Source: Rhabdornis inornatus
Lineage: Eukaryota; Chordata; Aves; Passeriformes; Rhabdornithidae
Reading direction: 5' to 3'
Length of the DNA: 64,000 nucleotides
Assembly (NCBI GenBank): GCA_013397075.1
Contig: VWZS01000654.1
Coordinates: 1,761,231 to 1,825,230 of the forward strand
Shown: positions 36,466-48,410 of the stretch, piece by piece
Layout: each line of letters starts with the position of its first letter
Position numbering within the stretch: position 1 is the stretch's first letter
Translations under genes and position numbers: made by a program
Notes under the pieces: generated by a model
Database searches by the model: none
What the model saw: only the letters and a program-made list of their open reading frames with translations
What the model was told of the DNA's origin: nothing

Positions 36466-37761
36466 TTTATTTTCTCATTTTTTTCTGAGAACTTACTCAT
36501 TTTTGTAAAGAGAGGCTCTTTGAGGTTCAGACTTTGGAAATCAGCATGTCCTGGCTGCAAGTCCCCTGGAACAACAGGCACACAACAGGCTCACTCTCCA
36601 CTCACCCCACTGGCTGTCACAGGTTTTAGACTAAGGGAATGACCATCATCCTCTAGCACCAGCCACTGCCAAGGACTTGCTTGAGCAGGAGGCAGAGTGC
36701 TCAGAGTGGCACTGGTGATGCATTCAGCCACCCCTGTGAGGCAGGAAACCTGCAGGCACAGCGATCTGTAGCACCCCACTCTGCAGGAAAAACAGTCATC
36801 CACGAATGGCCTGGATTTATTAATCCTGACTGCTTGGTTTGTACTCAGCTAACTGCATGCTCCCTGCATATATTACACTGCTAACCCCATGCAACTGCAC
36901 AGAGCAAGGCAGCAGAGGGATAACAAGGGGGTAGAATCCAGCCTGTCATTTCTACAGGCATGAAGATACTATTTTCTTCTGTGCCAAGACGAGAGAAAAT
37001 AAGCATTTCTGCAAAATGTTAATGAATTCATCACTTTACCATTCATATTATGCATGAATGTGTATGGCAGTTATCTATATTTAGAGAGCAAGAGGGAAAG
37101 ATTGCTTGCTTGAGTTGATCTAAGCCATGTATGTTTGTGAAAACAAGCATAGCAGACTCGTCTGTAAATTGTGCTGATGCTGATACAGACCCAAGAAAAA
37201 TCTCAAGTACACTAATTCCCAAAATTATTGGCCCATTCTGGTAGAGGAGAGGATTAAAGACACCCTTCATTGCTCCTCCACACACACCGAGTCCTGCCTT
37301 GGAATTCGGAATCCTGTATGTTATCACTGCATTTCAAACCCAAGTTTGTTTTATGAATAAAAAGTAGATCGAGATGAAGCAAAGAAAACCTGCACATCTA
37401 AGGAAGAAGACAAGCAGCTTCAAGGATTACAGGCAACCTGGGCAGCCAGCAGATACTGGATTGGCCCCACCACTCACCAAAGAGAATTCAAAAGAAATAA
37501 ACTGTTAGTAAAACCGTATTCTTGCATGGTTTCAAATTTTACAAGATGGAGAGCAAAGACATGGCTTTTTCTTTAACAGGAGCAGAAATTCTCACCTAAC
37601 CACTCGTCCTTGGTTGTTGTGGCAAAGCAATATTCTACTGAAATCAGGAATGGTAAATGCCAGCATCTGCCAAACTGCTCAGTTTCCGATCTCTGTTATA
37701 TCAGAGTCAAAATCAAGTAGCCCCAACGCAGGCAGAAACTACTGGACTGTGCTGCACCCAT

Positions 37762-37832
37762 GTTGATGTTTTATCATCATAAAATGATGTAATGATGTTT
37801 TATGATGTTAAAAATGATGTAACAATATCTTA
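37762..37832. repeat. TGATGTTTTA-like simple tandem repeat
   Basis: Several imperfect copies of 'tgatgttttatcat' / 'atgatgttttatgatgtta' within about 70 bp. They include inverted copies that could form a short hairpin. Confidence 0.75.
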
Positions 37833-40800
37833 TGTTCGTTCGCAGTAGGTTTTAATAAAATGTCAGCTGTAACTGACAGAAAACCAGTTTCTGTGTAACA
37901 CAGAAACACTTGCCAAGAGATCAGTACTTGGCAGACAGCCACAATCCAGATCATGGGCAATAAGGCACCACTTGAAAGCTTAGTGGAACCCCACAAGCCA
38001 TTTGGAGCAAGGCTGATTTCTTTCTCCCCTTGCTGTCACTGGAGCCTTCCAAATCCCAGCTCCCTTCTCTGAAGGAAAGGCTTCATTATATCCAGCTCTG
38101 ACATGGTGCAAGGCACCCATCCAATGGTCAGGCACTTGTTCCTTTCCCAGAGCTCCTCATTCCTCTACAATGCTCGCCAGAAGAGCAATTTTCATCCCTA
38201 TAACTGATTCCTGGTGCCAGAGCAGTGGTGCCCAGCAGCCAGGAGTAAGAAGTCAGTTGAAGGCAACCTAGGATGAAGATCATCACCCTACCAGGGGCGT
38301 GTCCCTGGGGAATGGCTTTTTACCCAAACTAGACACAAACCACAGCTGCTGCAGCTGCTGCCCCACATTCTGGGATAGCCACTGCCAAGAAGAACCAAGT
38401 TCATCATGTCTGTAGGTGCCTGCAGGCAGCTGCCAGCTGTGCTGAGCCCTCTCCCTCCCAAAGCTAGCCCAGCCCCCTCAGCCCCAGAATGCCAGGATGC
38501 AGCCCAGTCCATACACATCATGCCTCCAATTGCCATGTATCTAGTGTCTCTTATGGCCAGCCCTGCAAGACATGACCATATTTCTGGCCCAGTTCAGTCC
38601 TTGCTAAATTGGGCAGCTGCTCCAGGCCTTCATTTCTGCACCTCTACTGACTCTCCTACATCTAAGTGACTGCCTGACACCAATTCATTTGTTTTCCTTT
38701 TCTTTTAGATAAGCATGCATTCCACTATACAGAAGAAGCCATATTATCCTGGAGGTTACTGCACAGCAGTGCAATTCATTTGAAGATTCAGAACTATTTA
38801 AATGAATCAGTTGCTAAGATTAACACCAGACAGTCAGCCAGGACCCAGAGACAGTGGAGCAACACTGAAATGTTTCCTTTTTCTGATGTGGCTTCAGTCT
38901 GGTTTTGAAAAGGATTTTAAGTAAACCACACAGGAAGCTCATTGCTGTGACATGAGAGGAAAGCCATGTTTTTAAAGCAGTAACAGCATCCCCAAGAAAC
39001 AAATTTACAAAAACAGTCAGAGAAGATGACTTTCTTACAGCCAAACTGTACTACTACTCTCATTTTCAGTAAAAAACGAAAAGATGCCAGTTGTGAAAAC
39101 ACAGCTTCCTGCTATTTAGAGGCAACACTCTAGGCAGAGCCCAGGTAATGAGTTTCTGCATCACACCCCACTGCCCACCCAGGTAATATAATGTGGCTGC
39201 CCACAGCACAGCACATGCTGCTGGCACCTATGACTCCTCCTCTACCAACCAAAAGCCACCCAGCCAAACAAAACCACAGAACTGACCTCCAAAAAGTCCT
39301 CTTTCAATCTGTACCCTACTGACAGAGTGGTTCAAAAGAGGCTGAGGTGTTTCAAATATCATCTGAAATTAAAAAGGCAGGCAGCTTTACACTTTCCTAT
39401 AAACCCTGCCACAGTATGTAAGGGAAGTCCAAAAATGACAGAACAAAAATTACATCTGTCCTTTTGTATCACAGCCGTGCCAAAAAGGAGTATAAATACC
39501 TTATTCCACATTTAAAATATTTTCTCTGCCCTGTTGCTGCATAAAAATCTCAGGTCAAAAAAGGAAGATAATTATTTAAGGGAGATAACTAAAGGACAGT
39601 AAAGCACTCCAAGGTCCCAGGGGCTGCACGAAGGCTGTGCCATGAATTGCCCAGGGTGGACCAATCAGTTCCTGCAGTGGGTCACAGGGACCCTCTGTAA
39701 AGGCTGGACACCCCTCCATGTCCATCCTGGTCCACGAACCCACTTTCACTCCTAAGCATTGGTCCAGCCTCGAGAGCAGGGATTGCCATACCCCGGCCAC
39801 ACAGCCATGCCACTCTCCCAAAGCTGGGAGGAAGACTTGAGTTTCCTTTGGCACAGAAAAAAAATAATTCACATATTTCGCTTCTTGGTTTAGGTATAAA
39901 AATTGGACTCCTCACAACGTCACAAGTGATGTTTTTGCTACCTCCAGCAGCGCTGGGATTCTTTTGCAGCCAGAGCTCCGATGAAGTGCAGGGGCTCAAG
40001 CAGGCACTGGTGATTGCTTTCCATCAGCAGCTCCCCAGTCAATGCACAAGTTTTCTAGGTCACTTCTGGGGTGGCTGACTCATCCTCACACCCCATAATT
40101 TTGCTTGCAAACCTTGCATCTGCTGCCAGGGCTCCTGAGCCCTGCAAGGACTGAACAAGCATCACTAGCATCATTTTCACAGGAGCAGAGCAATATCTTG
40201 CAGGACAAAAATCCAACACACATATTGCACACCAGATGTGAGTGAGCAGCACCTCTCATTTCCCACATGAAAGCGAGAGAAGCTGCACCCCTGTGCCTGG
40301 CAGGATTATCAGACCGAGCTACGCCTCCACAACTCACCGCTCTGGGGAAAGAAATCCTCATCCCAGTGTCAGCTCCAGGATCCTCATTGTGTTATTCCCT
40401 TGCTCAAGGAGAGTTCCTGGAGTCACCCATTCTTGGTACTGTCATTTCACTTTCCAGAAAGTGCATTGTCCAAGAAAGCACGCGCAAGACTAATGGGAAT
40501 AGGCAACGGAGGCAGCCAAACCCCATCTCTCCCAAAGAATTGTACTAACATGTCCAAATTTAACTGCCTACAAGGATGAACATTCTCCACGAAACTTCAG
40601 CCTCACATGCTTATTTTCATATATGCTTCCCTTCAGCAAAAACCAAAGCAGGGGAGAAAAATACCTATGAGAAAAGCAAGGCAAATGTGCTTTGAAAGCA
40701 GCTCCCAGACCTGGCATGAGATCAGATGGATACAGGAAAGAGTGGAGCCAAGCCCGCCTCCCCGGGAGATCCCCTTGGATGCCCACACTTCTCCACCTTC

Positions 40801-41900
40801 CCGATGGAAATCGTGTGTGCTGGCATGTAGGGGCAAACCCTACAAGAGTGGTGCCCATCACCACTCTTTCATCTCAGATGGTAACAGGTTTTATAATGCT
40901 AGAATAACATGCTGGTTTTTCCCCCCAACCCAGGCTCACCCCACAGGAGAGGCAGGATGTAGGCAGAATATTCTCATCACATCTCCAGGTGCCAAACAGT
41001 TACCTGAGCATTAACCCAACGGAGTAAGAGATGCATATTCCTTAGGCAGCAGTGCTAGGCTTTGCAGAAATATGTGCATTTTTATGGTCTCTCTATACCA
41101 TACACATTTGCCTTCACAGCTACAACATTGAGTCTACAAATAGAGTCAGCCTAAATTTATTCGAAGAATTGAATCAATAATTGAAACTCCTGCTTTGATC
41201 AAAGTGCCAGTGGCACAATGACAACTCATGTCAGCCCTGCTGCTCTGAGATGAAAGGATAAGTATTATTCAGAGCTGAAAGTAGAGGAAGAAACTCCCGG
41301 TAAAAGAGTGAAATACAAAGGCTGACATAGAGCTCACGAGTGAGACAACACTTCTGCTACAGCCACACTGCTTGTCAGCCCAGCAACTGTCTGCAGACAT
41401 TTTCACTACACTATAAATTCTGATTTCCAAGCAGTAAAAAAAACTCCAAGATAAAAATTCATCACATAAATTCTTAGAGAAGGAAATCTTCTTCCACTGG
41501 GGGAAAAAAGCAAAATCATCAATCAGCTACAACATACAGACAAGACACTTGTAGAGCAGGAGTTTAAGCCATGATAAATTTTGTTGTACTTACTGCCTTT
41601 AAAAATGATCACGTTACAGAAAAGCACTGGCATGATCCATGTCCCTTGGATATTTAAGCCCTTCCATTAATTAACCAGAAGTGAAATAGGACCTAGGTTT
41701 GTGGATCATTCAGTCTTAGTTCCTCGTTACTTCAAGCAACTATGTTATAAAATTCCCTTCTTGAACTGAATAAACAGCATCTTGAAGAAGAGGAATTTTT
41801 TCACCCCATATGGAGGAGGTTTTGGGATCTCTCTTTCTCAGACACACACAAATATTCCTCTTGGTTCCCGCTCACATTCACGGACATTGCTCTTTATCCA

Positions 41901-41918
41901 TCTTTTTTTTTTTTTTTT
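41901..41918. repeat. Poly-T tract
   Basis: An uninterrupted T run of about 17 bases flanked by unique sequence. No adjoining retroposon body was recognised on either side, so it is listed only as a simple repeat. Confidence 0.85.
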
Positions 41919-44419
41919 GCCAGTGGTGTCCTTTAGGTTAAATAGCTTTCTCCCTGAGTCATTCCCACAAACTTGCAGCGTACAAAGGAGCCTGGGATAA
42001 GGACAGAACAAAAATAGTACAAAGGCTGTACAGTACTCTCTAACTGAAAAGGCGGGCATTGAACTCTACCGTACAGATTTCTAGAGTTTTTTCCATTTTT
42101 TTAACACAAGCAACAAACCATCCTAAGGATCCACAGCTCTTCAGTTGATCTGTGTGAAGAACTGCTTGTGATAACCCTACACTAAGCGGAGTCTTTGCAC
42201 AATTCTTAAGTGCCATAACTTAAAGCAAAAAGAAATTGAAACCTTCTTCCCACCAGAAAATATATTACAATTATGATCTTTCCATTATTAAATCATTGCA
42301 TGCAATTTATATTCAGCCACTTTCAAAATGCAGAAAGGCAATAAAGGTGTTATACACAGAAGGCTAACAAGATAATTGCCTGTAGTTCTTGCTCCCAGAC
42401 AGTTCAGCTCAGATTTAGATCAGGGAAAATCACAGCAACAGCCACCAGTGTGGAGCCATCATATCAAAACCAGCCTCAAAATGGTGCTGCTCACAAGCAG
42501 AGGGACACATCCAGGGGATGGGACATGTTACTAACAGGGGCCCTCTGTCCATTCCAGGCAGCCATCACAGGGAGGAATTTCACTAAAAGCACTTAAAATC
42601 ATTAAATCATTCATTAAATTAAATTAACAATGTCATTATTTTCCAGCCTGAGACTTGATCACTGGAGTTACTGTTGTCTAAAGCACATTTATATTTGTGT
42701 TAGACAGCATGGTGAGAGCAGATAATCCCAAGTGCTGCTCAATGATTTAACCCCATGCTATGTGTCCTCGAGACGTGGCATGCCCCTGTAGATCACCCCT
42801 CGGCTGGTGCTGCCTTGACATGTGCTGTCATTGCCTGGTTTGCACAAAACTGATGTGCTACAACTTCAAGATGTGGGGCAGACGTGCATCAGGAAAACCA
42901 CAGCCACACACCGTGGTGGGACACATCTGACCTGGACAAGGCCACCGAAAGCCAGCAAATGTGGCAGGGATACACCTTACTGTGGGGCCAAACTCTGCTC
43001 TCACATGCACCCATCCAAACCTGGAGCAGTTTTACCAGCTTCTACAGATTTACTTGAAACTTACACCCACAGTAGCATCTCACCTACTCAAAAAGTCACC
43101 AGAAGGACCAAAAATGGACATACACATTTCCTAAATGCAACATTTGAATAGAAAAGTTGCCCTGAGAATTTATTTTTTTTTAGAGGTGATGTTGTTTTTG
43201 TTACTACTATTTTGTACTTCCATCTATTTCTACTTCTTCCCTGAGTGGAAGGCAGGCCGTTCCATTTAAAAATTCAGGACACAAATGGGGACCAGATTAC
43301 ATCTATCCCAAAGCTGCCAAGAAGCAATTGCTGTATGAAACCAAAAATCCTCCTGGGATTTTTCTCAAATCCACAAAATATTCCCGAGCACTAAACTTTC
43401 CACAGGGACTATTACATTAGCAGATAGTCTGTGTGTGAAAATGCAAGCATGCAGCCGTCCTCCTAATGGTTTCCAGGACTGTAAAGGGCATACACTCCTG
43501 CCTTAGCACCAAATAACATTTATACCAGATCTGGCCTTTAAAGCGAGTTACATGCCTATCAGTGAGAAAAAAAAAGGCACTGTGGACTCAGGCTTTCATT
43601 TCGTGAAGGAAAGCTGCAATGGTCAGCAGTAACATCTCTGCATAATCCTGAAACACTCGTGTGCACAGAGTCTAGCTGTGCCTGACCCTTCCTGGGCTGC
43701 TGCTGGGATCACTTTCAACCCCCTTAGGTGTGTCTTTGCTGGAGAAATGCAAAGCATTTGGCTCTGTGCTGGCGTTTCCTCACAGAGGAGCTCTTGCAAG
43801 GAGCTGTATCTGTGCATCCATCCCTCCATCCAGGGACTAATACGCAGAGGGTTTGGTCCAGATCGCCGTGGGAGGCCAGGACTTGGAAACTGCCCTCATG
43901 CCTGTCACCAATCCTGCAGATATTTGGACTTAGGAGAGGCCACACGTGCTCTTTTGGATTGAAGCTGCCCTCTTCCAGCAGCTGAGTGCTTTCCAAAAGA
44001 AGAGGAAAAGCAAAGAGTTTCCCCTGCCAAATGCTGACAGAGGGAAAAGGGGAGCAATGGACATCAGGACAGATGAGAATGGACATGCAGGTGACTGAAG
44101 GGTTCCCACACGCCCTGGGGAAACTGGGAAGCCCAACCTAGCAACTCTGTGGGGCACATACCTCCCCTATTTAGCAACCTAAAACCAGTCTCCCCGAATT
44201 CATCCCCTCACACCACTGCTCCAGTAGTGGCTGTGGATGAAGAAGGCTGGGCAGGACACAGACCCTCCATGCAGGGACATACCATGCACCCAGCACAGCC
44301 TCAGAGATGGTTTTACTGTGGGCTCCTGCCCACCCAAAATTCCCTGCCCTTACCACCTAGACATTTCTTGATAAGGTATTTATAGAACCCTTGGAAAAGC
44401 TTTTCTGGCCATTAGAAAT

Positions 44420-44608
44420 GACTATGTATATATACACATACATATGTGTAAAAGTAAATATATACACATGGTCTATATTTTATTTATATATAATATATGC
44501 AGCCATATATATCTATATATGTAAATATATAAAAATACACAAACATATATCTACATATATTTGTATATATATTTAATATCTATATATAACTATATACATG
44601 CACACCTG
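44420..44608. repeat. AT-rich TATATG/TACATA microsatellite field
   Basis: About 190 bp made almost wholly of alternating TA, CATA and TATG units without a fixed period. Chance open frames here are artefacts of this composition. It lies about 0.7 kb on the AMOTL1 3' side of the CpG island. Confidence 0.9.
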
Positions 44609-45679
44609 TTAGCACAAATGGTGCTGCCAGCTAGCTGTGCTCAGAAAAATTCATCGGACTCATGTTCACTGCCACCCTTCTCTCAGGAAGCTTTTAGGCT
44701 TATTTCCATACATAAAAAGACGTAACCTGAACTCAGTGGATGCACAAGAAGGGCCCTGCAGACCCTCAGCTACCAGATCCTCATCTCTGGCAGCAGCTGC
44801 CCACAGCTCTTCGGGATGCTCGCACAGCACCAGGAAAGAAAAAAAAAAAAGTATTTCCATCGAAAGAGGAAAAAGCCCAGGCAGCGACCTTCCTGTACTT
44901 CAAGCTATGAATCACAAAACCTGGCAGGAGTATTCGGGTTAAATTCACGTCGTGGGCTTTTTTTTTTCCTTTCAATGCTGACTTTTTTCTTTTTTTTTTT
45001 GTTTTGTTTTTAAACCGGAGTTTATCTTTGTTCTCTGCATGGGTAGGAAGGTTAAATACAAAAAAAAAGTTCCCTCTCACCATCCCCCTGCAACAACAAC
45101 GTGAGAAAGCGCTCCCCCGGTGCGGGAGGCCCCTCCGGCGTGTCCCCATGCACTCGCGGGACAGGACGGGACGGGGCCGGTGTCCCTGCTGGGTGCTCCG
45201 GGGCCGCTCCGAGTGACAGCCCGGCGCTGGGGACCCGCGGGGACCGCTGCTGCGGAAACGGCAGCGGCCGCTCCGAGCGCCGCTGGAAACATTCCCCGCG
45301 CTCCCGGCCACCGCTTTGCTCCTCCCGGGAGCGCCGGGGCGGCGGACCCCCGGCGCGTTCCTCCTTTCCCAATATACTGCGGACACCCCGCTCTGACCGG
45401 GGCTGTTTCGGGGCTCGCCCCTCGCTGCTCTGCCTTCCCGGAGCGGGGAAGATTCCCGGGAGCGGAGGAGCGGGAGCAGCGGCGGCCGCCGGGCCGGCGG
45501 CTCGGGTCTAAGGGAGCGGCGGGCCGGCTTAGAGCGGACTCGGCCCCGTTCCCGCACCGCCTGCGGGCTCGGCGCAGCCCGGGGAAGCGGCGGGGTGCGC
45601 TGGGTCCGGGAGCCGGCGGAAGGCTGCCCAGGCCTTCCCGCATCCTCCCGGGAGGGCGGCGGGGCACGGCAGCACTCAC

Positions 45680-45701
45680 GGGTGGGCATGAGAAGCGACA
45701 T
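45680..45701 (-). CDS. AMOTL1: Candidate AMOTL1 alternative first coding exon (MSLLMPT...)
   Basis: From the ATG at 45701 to the donor at 45679 there are seven codons, MSLLMPT, plus one base: phase 1, exactly what the acceptor at 35039 needs. Joined, the protein would start MSLLMPTRSTSVCYKPT. The donor GTGAGTG is near-consensus and the ATG has G at -3. The 5' UTR part of the exon would extend into the CpG island toward 45.8-45.9 kb. A longer in-frame ATG exists at 45923, but it would translate the CA-rich low-complexity stretch and is unlikely. The peptide does not resemble the mammalian MWRAKL N-terminus. Donor and phase are seen; exon use is inferred. Confidence 0.45.
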
Positions 45702-45719
45702 CCCGCAGCGGCACCCCGC

Positions 45720-45818
45720 ACACCCCGGCGCACACGTGGGCACGGGCACCCGCACGCCCGTGCACAGACACACATGTGCGCAAACATGCACGCACAGACA
45801 CGGACACAGACAGGCACC
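45720..45818. repeat. CA/CG-rich alternating purine-pyrimidine tract in the CpG island
   Basis: Imperfect CACACG/GCACAC units interrupted by gggc steps. This composition favours left-handed DNA and explains the Cys/Val/His-rich chance peptides read across it. It directly precedes the undetermined base at 45821. Confidence 0.75.
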
Positions 45819-45965
45819 CGNCCCCTCTGCCCCTCCTGCCGGGGATGTGCGGGAGGCACGCTCGGGGGAGCCTCGCACCCTTGGTTGGAGGCTCGCAGCC
45901 CCACCCGGAGCCACTGAAGACACCTGGGTGCGCCCGGGGTGAGCCTATGTGACAGCACGGCTGCC

Positions 45966-48278
45966 CCGCCTCATGTCTGCGGATGCTCGGGATCTAAATC
46001 CCGACCTGGGTACCGGCACAGGCTCCCTGGTCCCTTGCGGGACTGTTGGTGGGGGTTACGCCGAGTCCCAAGCCCTGAATTAACCCTGGGCATCCTCTTG
46101 TCTCCCAGAGCTCTAGCTTCTCCCTGTGCATGGAGGAGCCGATGGCTGTTCGGGGTTTGACTGGGGATATAATTTCGTTCGTAAACTCAGCTCCCTGCTC
46201 CTAAACTCAGCGCTCCATTCCTGAGCAGAGCCCCTTGCCCTGCTGCCCACCTGCTCCATCACACGTCTTTGTGGTTTGGCACATCAGCTCCACGGGATGA
46301 GTGTTCATTAGGGCTGGAGTGACCCACTGCTCCATCTCCCCAGACCACTCCAGCCCTGCTGCCAAGGGTTTGACAGAGAGGACGTGGCAGAATAGCTCCT
46401 CTGGTGTTTGCACAGCACTTCATTCCCATCCCTGCAGCCATGTGGGCACAGACTGAGTTGGGCAGTCACAACACACCTTATTCCCAGCACTGCCCCATAG
46501 GGTACAAATCTTTCAGGATGAGTGCACTGCCAGGACACTGCTTGGGTTTCCCCACCTCAGTGCTTCAACCTCTTTCAGTCCAGCAAGCTGCCCAGTGATG
46601 CCAGGATTGTCCATTGTATTTGTACTTCTTTCTCCCAGGGACTGATGGTGGCTTCTCCCTCCTCAATACTGTGCCAAAGGCAGGTAGGAAGAAATGCAGC
46701 AACAGGCTGAAGAAGAAACCACTCACTGTCACCACAGCCCTATGAAAGGGCACAGCAAGACAGGAGCTGGCCCAGTGCCATGGCCACAGGACTGGATGGA
46801 TGCAGAGGCATCCAGGCAACTGGGAGTGTGCTGTGGTTCACAGCAGTCTGAGGCATCACAAAACACAGTTTTGCTTAAAGTTTGGTCTTTGCTCAGATGC
46901 AAGACACAGGGAAGCTATAGGATATGGGAACAGGCAAAGAAGGAGAGAAACTGGTGGTGAAATCGGATTCCTCAGTTCCTGCGTCTGTGCGTCTCCCATG
47001 ACAGAAGTTACCCCAGAACAATGTTTGCCATGTGAGCTGGGCGTCCTCAGAGGTGCCCTTCCCTCATGCTTGTGTGCAAGGCGAGGTGCCAGCCAGGTGC
47101 TGTCCCTGCAATGTCTCTCTAAAGCTTTGGAGCTGAAGCATCTTTTACCTGTCTCCCTGAAGTTGCCTAATACAGGCTGGGGTTATGTTAAAACAGGAGC
47201 AGACAATTGCAAATATGCTGCTTTTTGAAGTGGGGGGCAAGGGGAACCATCACATCCTTGACCTCTTCAGGAGAAAAACTACAGGCCAGTGCTTAGGGTA
47301 CCAGACTTGGATTGGAGAGAGATGTTCAGTTCCTTTGTTGTCTGCAGCTGCCCTGAGTATGTGGGAGAAGATTAAGCCCAAACTCAGGTTTTTGAATGCC
47401 TAAATCCTCTGCAATGGGGAACCTTGACAATAGACACCTCGGTCCACAAGAGGAGTTTGCCTTGGATTTTTCATATTTTCCTACCTCCCCCAGAGAGGTT
47501 AGCTTTGCTTCTAAGCACAGGTGAACCATGAACCAATTCAGCTGTAAAATGAAGGTGAAATTTTGCCCTTGCTTGTTAAGTGCCTGTTCACTGTGGCAGA
47601 TGAATTGGGATGAGGGCACTGCTGTCCAGTGAGTCCACTGAGTCCAGTTCAAAGAGGCAATTCAAGCACTACTTTTTGTCATGTTCCAACTTTATCATTT
47701 GGTTGGGCAAAATGGGACACATTATTTTGGTTATTCTGCTTCCCAGTCTGTGTCATAGGGGCCTGGGATCAATCTGGCTGTACTGCCCTTGGCCAAGCAA
47801 ATCCAAGCTGTTCAAGGGCTTATTTTGTTTCTCATTCTGGCCCCAGAGTTTGTACTCCCCTTTCATCTATTGCTGTATGGTGATCAGTGGTGATTTTGGT
47901 GCTAGAAAAACAAATGTATCAAGAAAAGGATTATCTGCCATCTTGTCTTTCAGTAGAATTGCAAGGACCTGGTGAACCATGCTGTTATGTTCCCAAGGAA
48001 AATATTCTTTTTTTCCTGCTGAAGTTAAAGTATTGTTTCAATTTTCTCTCATGTTACTCATTTTCTGGTGTGTGTTTATACATGATTTTCAAATTCTTTT
48101 TTTTCTGTTCAATTCCATTTTGATTTGATAAACTGTTAAGTGGCCACAAAGGATGGCAGATTGGAGAGAGAGTTCCCTAACCCCTTGTGGTTTGATACAT
48201 CTGATAACCTCTGGGGAGCTCTGTCTGCCCAGGAGGGCAAGGCAACTGCCACTCAAGCTTCTCCCCTTTGCAGCTCCA
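45966..48278. other. Region right of the CpG island, no gene seen
   Basis: Single-copy DNA with normal base composition. It would be AMOTL1 intron if the 5' exons at 55.3 and 57.9 kb are real, otherwise it is upstream flank. Short ORFs occur on both strands and none has supporting context. Confidence 0.5.
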
Positions 48279-48410
48279 ATATTTTAATACATTTCATATG
48301 TACTTATTAATTTGTTTATTTATATATTTTATTAAAATATATTGTTCCCTCAATTTGGGAATAGATCCAGTATTTTAATATTTTTGTGTGTTTGTTTTTT
48401 TGTTTTATGT
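48279..48410. repeat. AT-rich low-complexity tract
   Basis: Roughly 130 bp of T- and A-rich sequence (attaaaatatattg, tttatatattttatt) without regular period, ending in 'gtttttttgttttatg'. Confidence 0.75.

Larger units (their letters stand above)
35040..45679. other. AMOTL1 5' intron (10.6 kb)
   Basis: The intron upstream of exon 35039-34893, reaching the CpG island donor at 45679. It holds an LTR-like fragment (35.7 kb), a CR1 3' fragment (36 kb), a TGATGT-rich simple repeat (37.77 kb), a poly-T tract (41.9 kb) and an AT microsatellite field (44.4-44.6 kb). I looked for a mammal-like first coding exon (MWRAKL...) and did not find one. No other gene evidence. Confidence 0.55.
45095..45965. 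promoter_or_regulatory. AMOTL1: CpG island, probable AMOTL1 promoter
   Basis: About 870 bp with very high GC and dense CpG, unlike all flanking DNA; many GC-box-like ggcgg/ccgccc runs. A strong minus-strand donor (CCC|GTGAGTG at 45679-45678) lies inside, so transcription toward lower coordinates, i.e. into AMOTL1, would produce a spliced first exon. One base (45821) is undetermined. Long open frames on both strands across the island are due to GC richness. The exact transcription start cannot be read from sequence; the island could also fire bidirectionally. Confidence 0.75.

Noticed and set aside
38288..38536. Minus-strand frame containing MWGSS..., considered as the mammal-like first exon starting MW
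   Set aside because: Only the first two residues agree. There is no suitable phase-1 donor after it and the rest does not align.
41782..42000. Possible retroposed gene ending in the poly-T tract
   Set aside because: No body with homology, no target-site duplication seen, and the translation is low-complexity around the tract.
44781..45958. Long open frames on both strands across the CpG island (up to 380 codons)
   Set aside because: GC-rich DNA lacks stop codons by composition. The translations are Arg/Pro/Gly-rich, overlap in several frames and run through the CA tract and an undetermined base.
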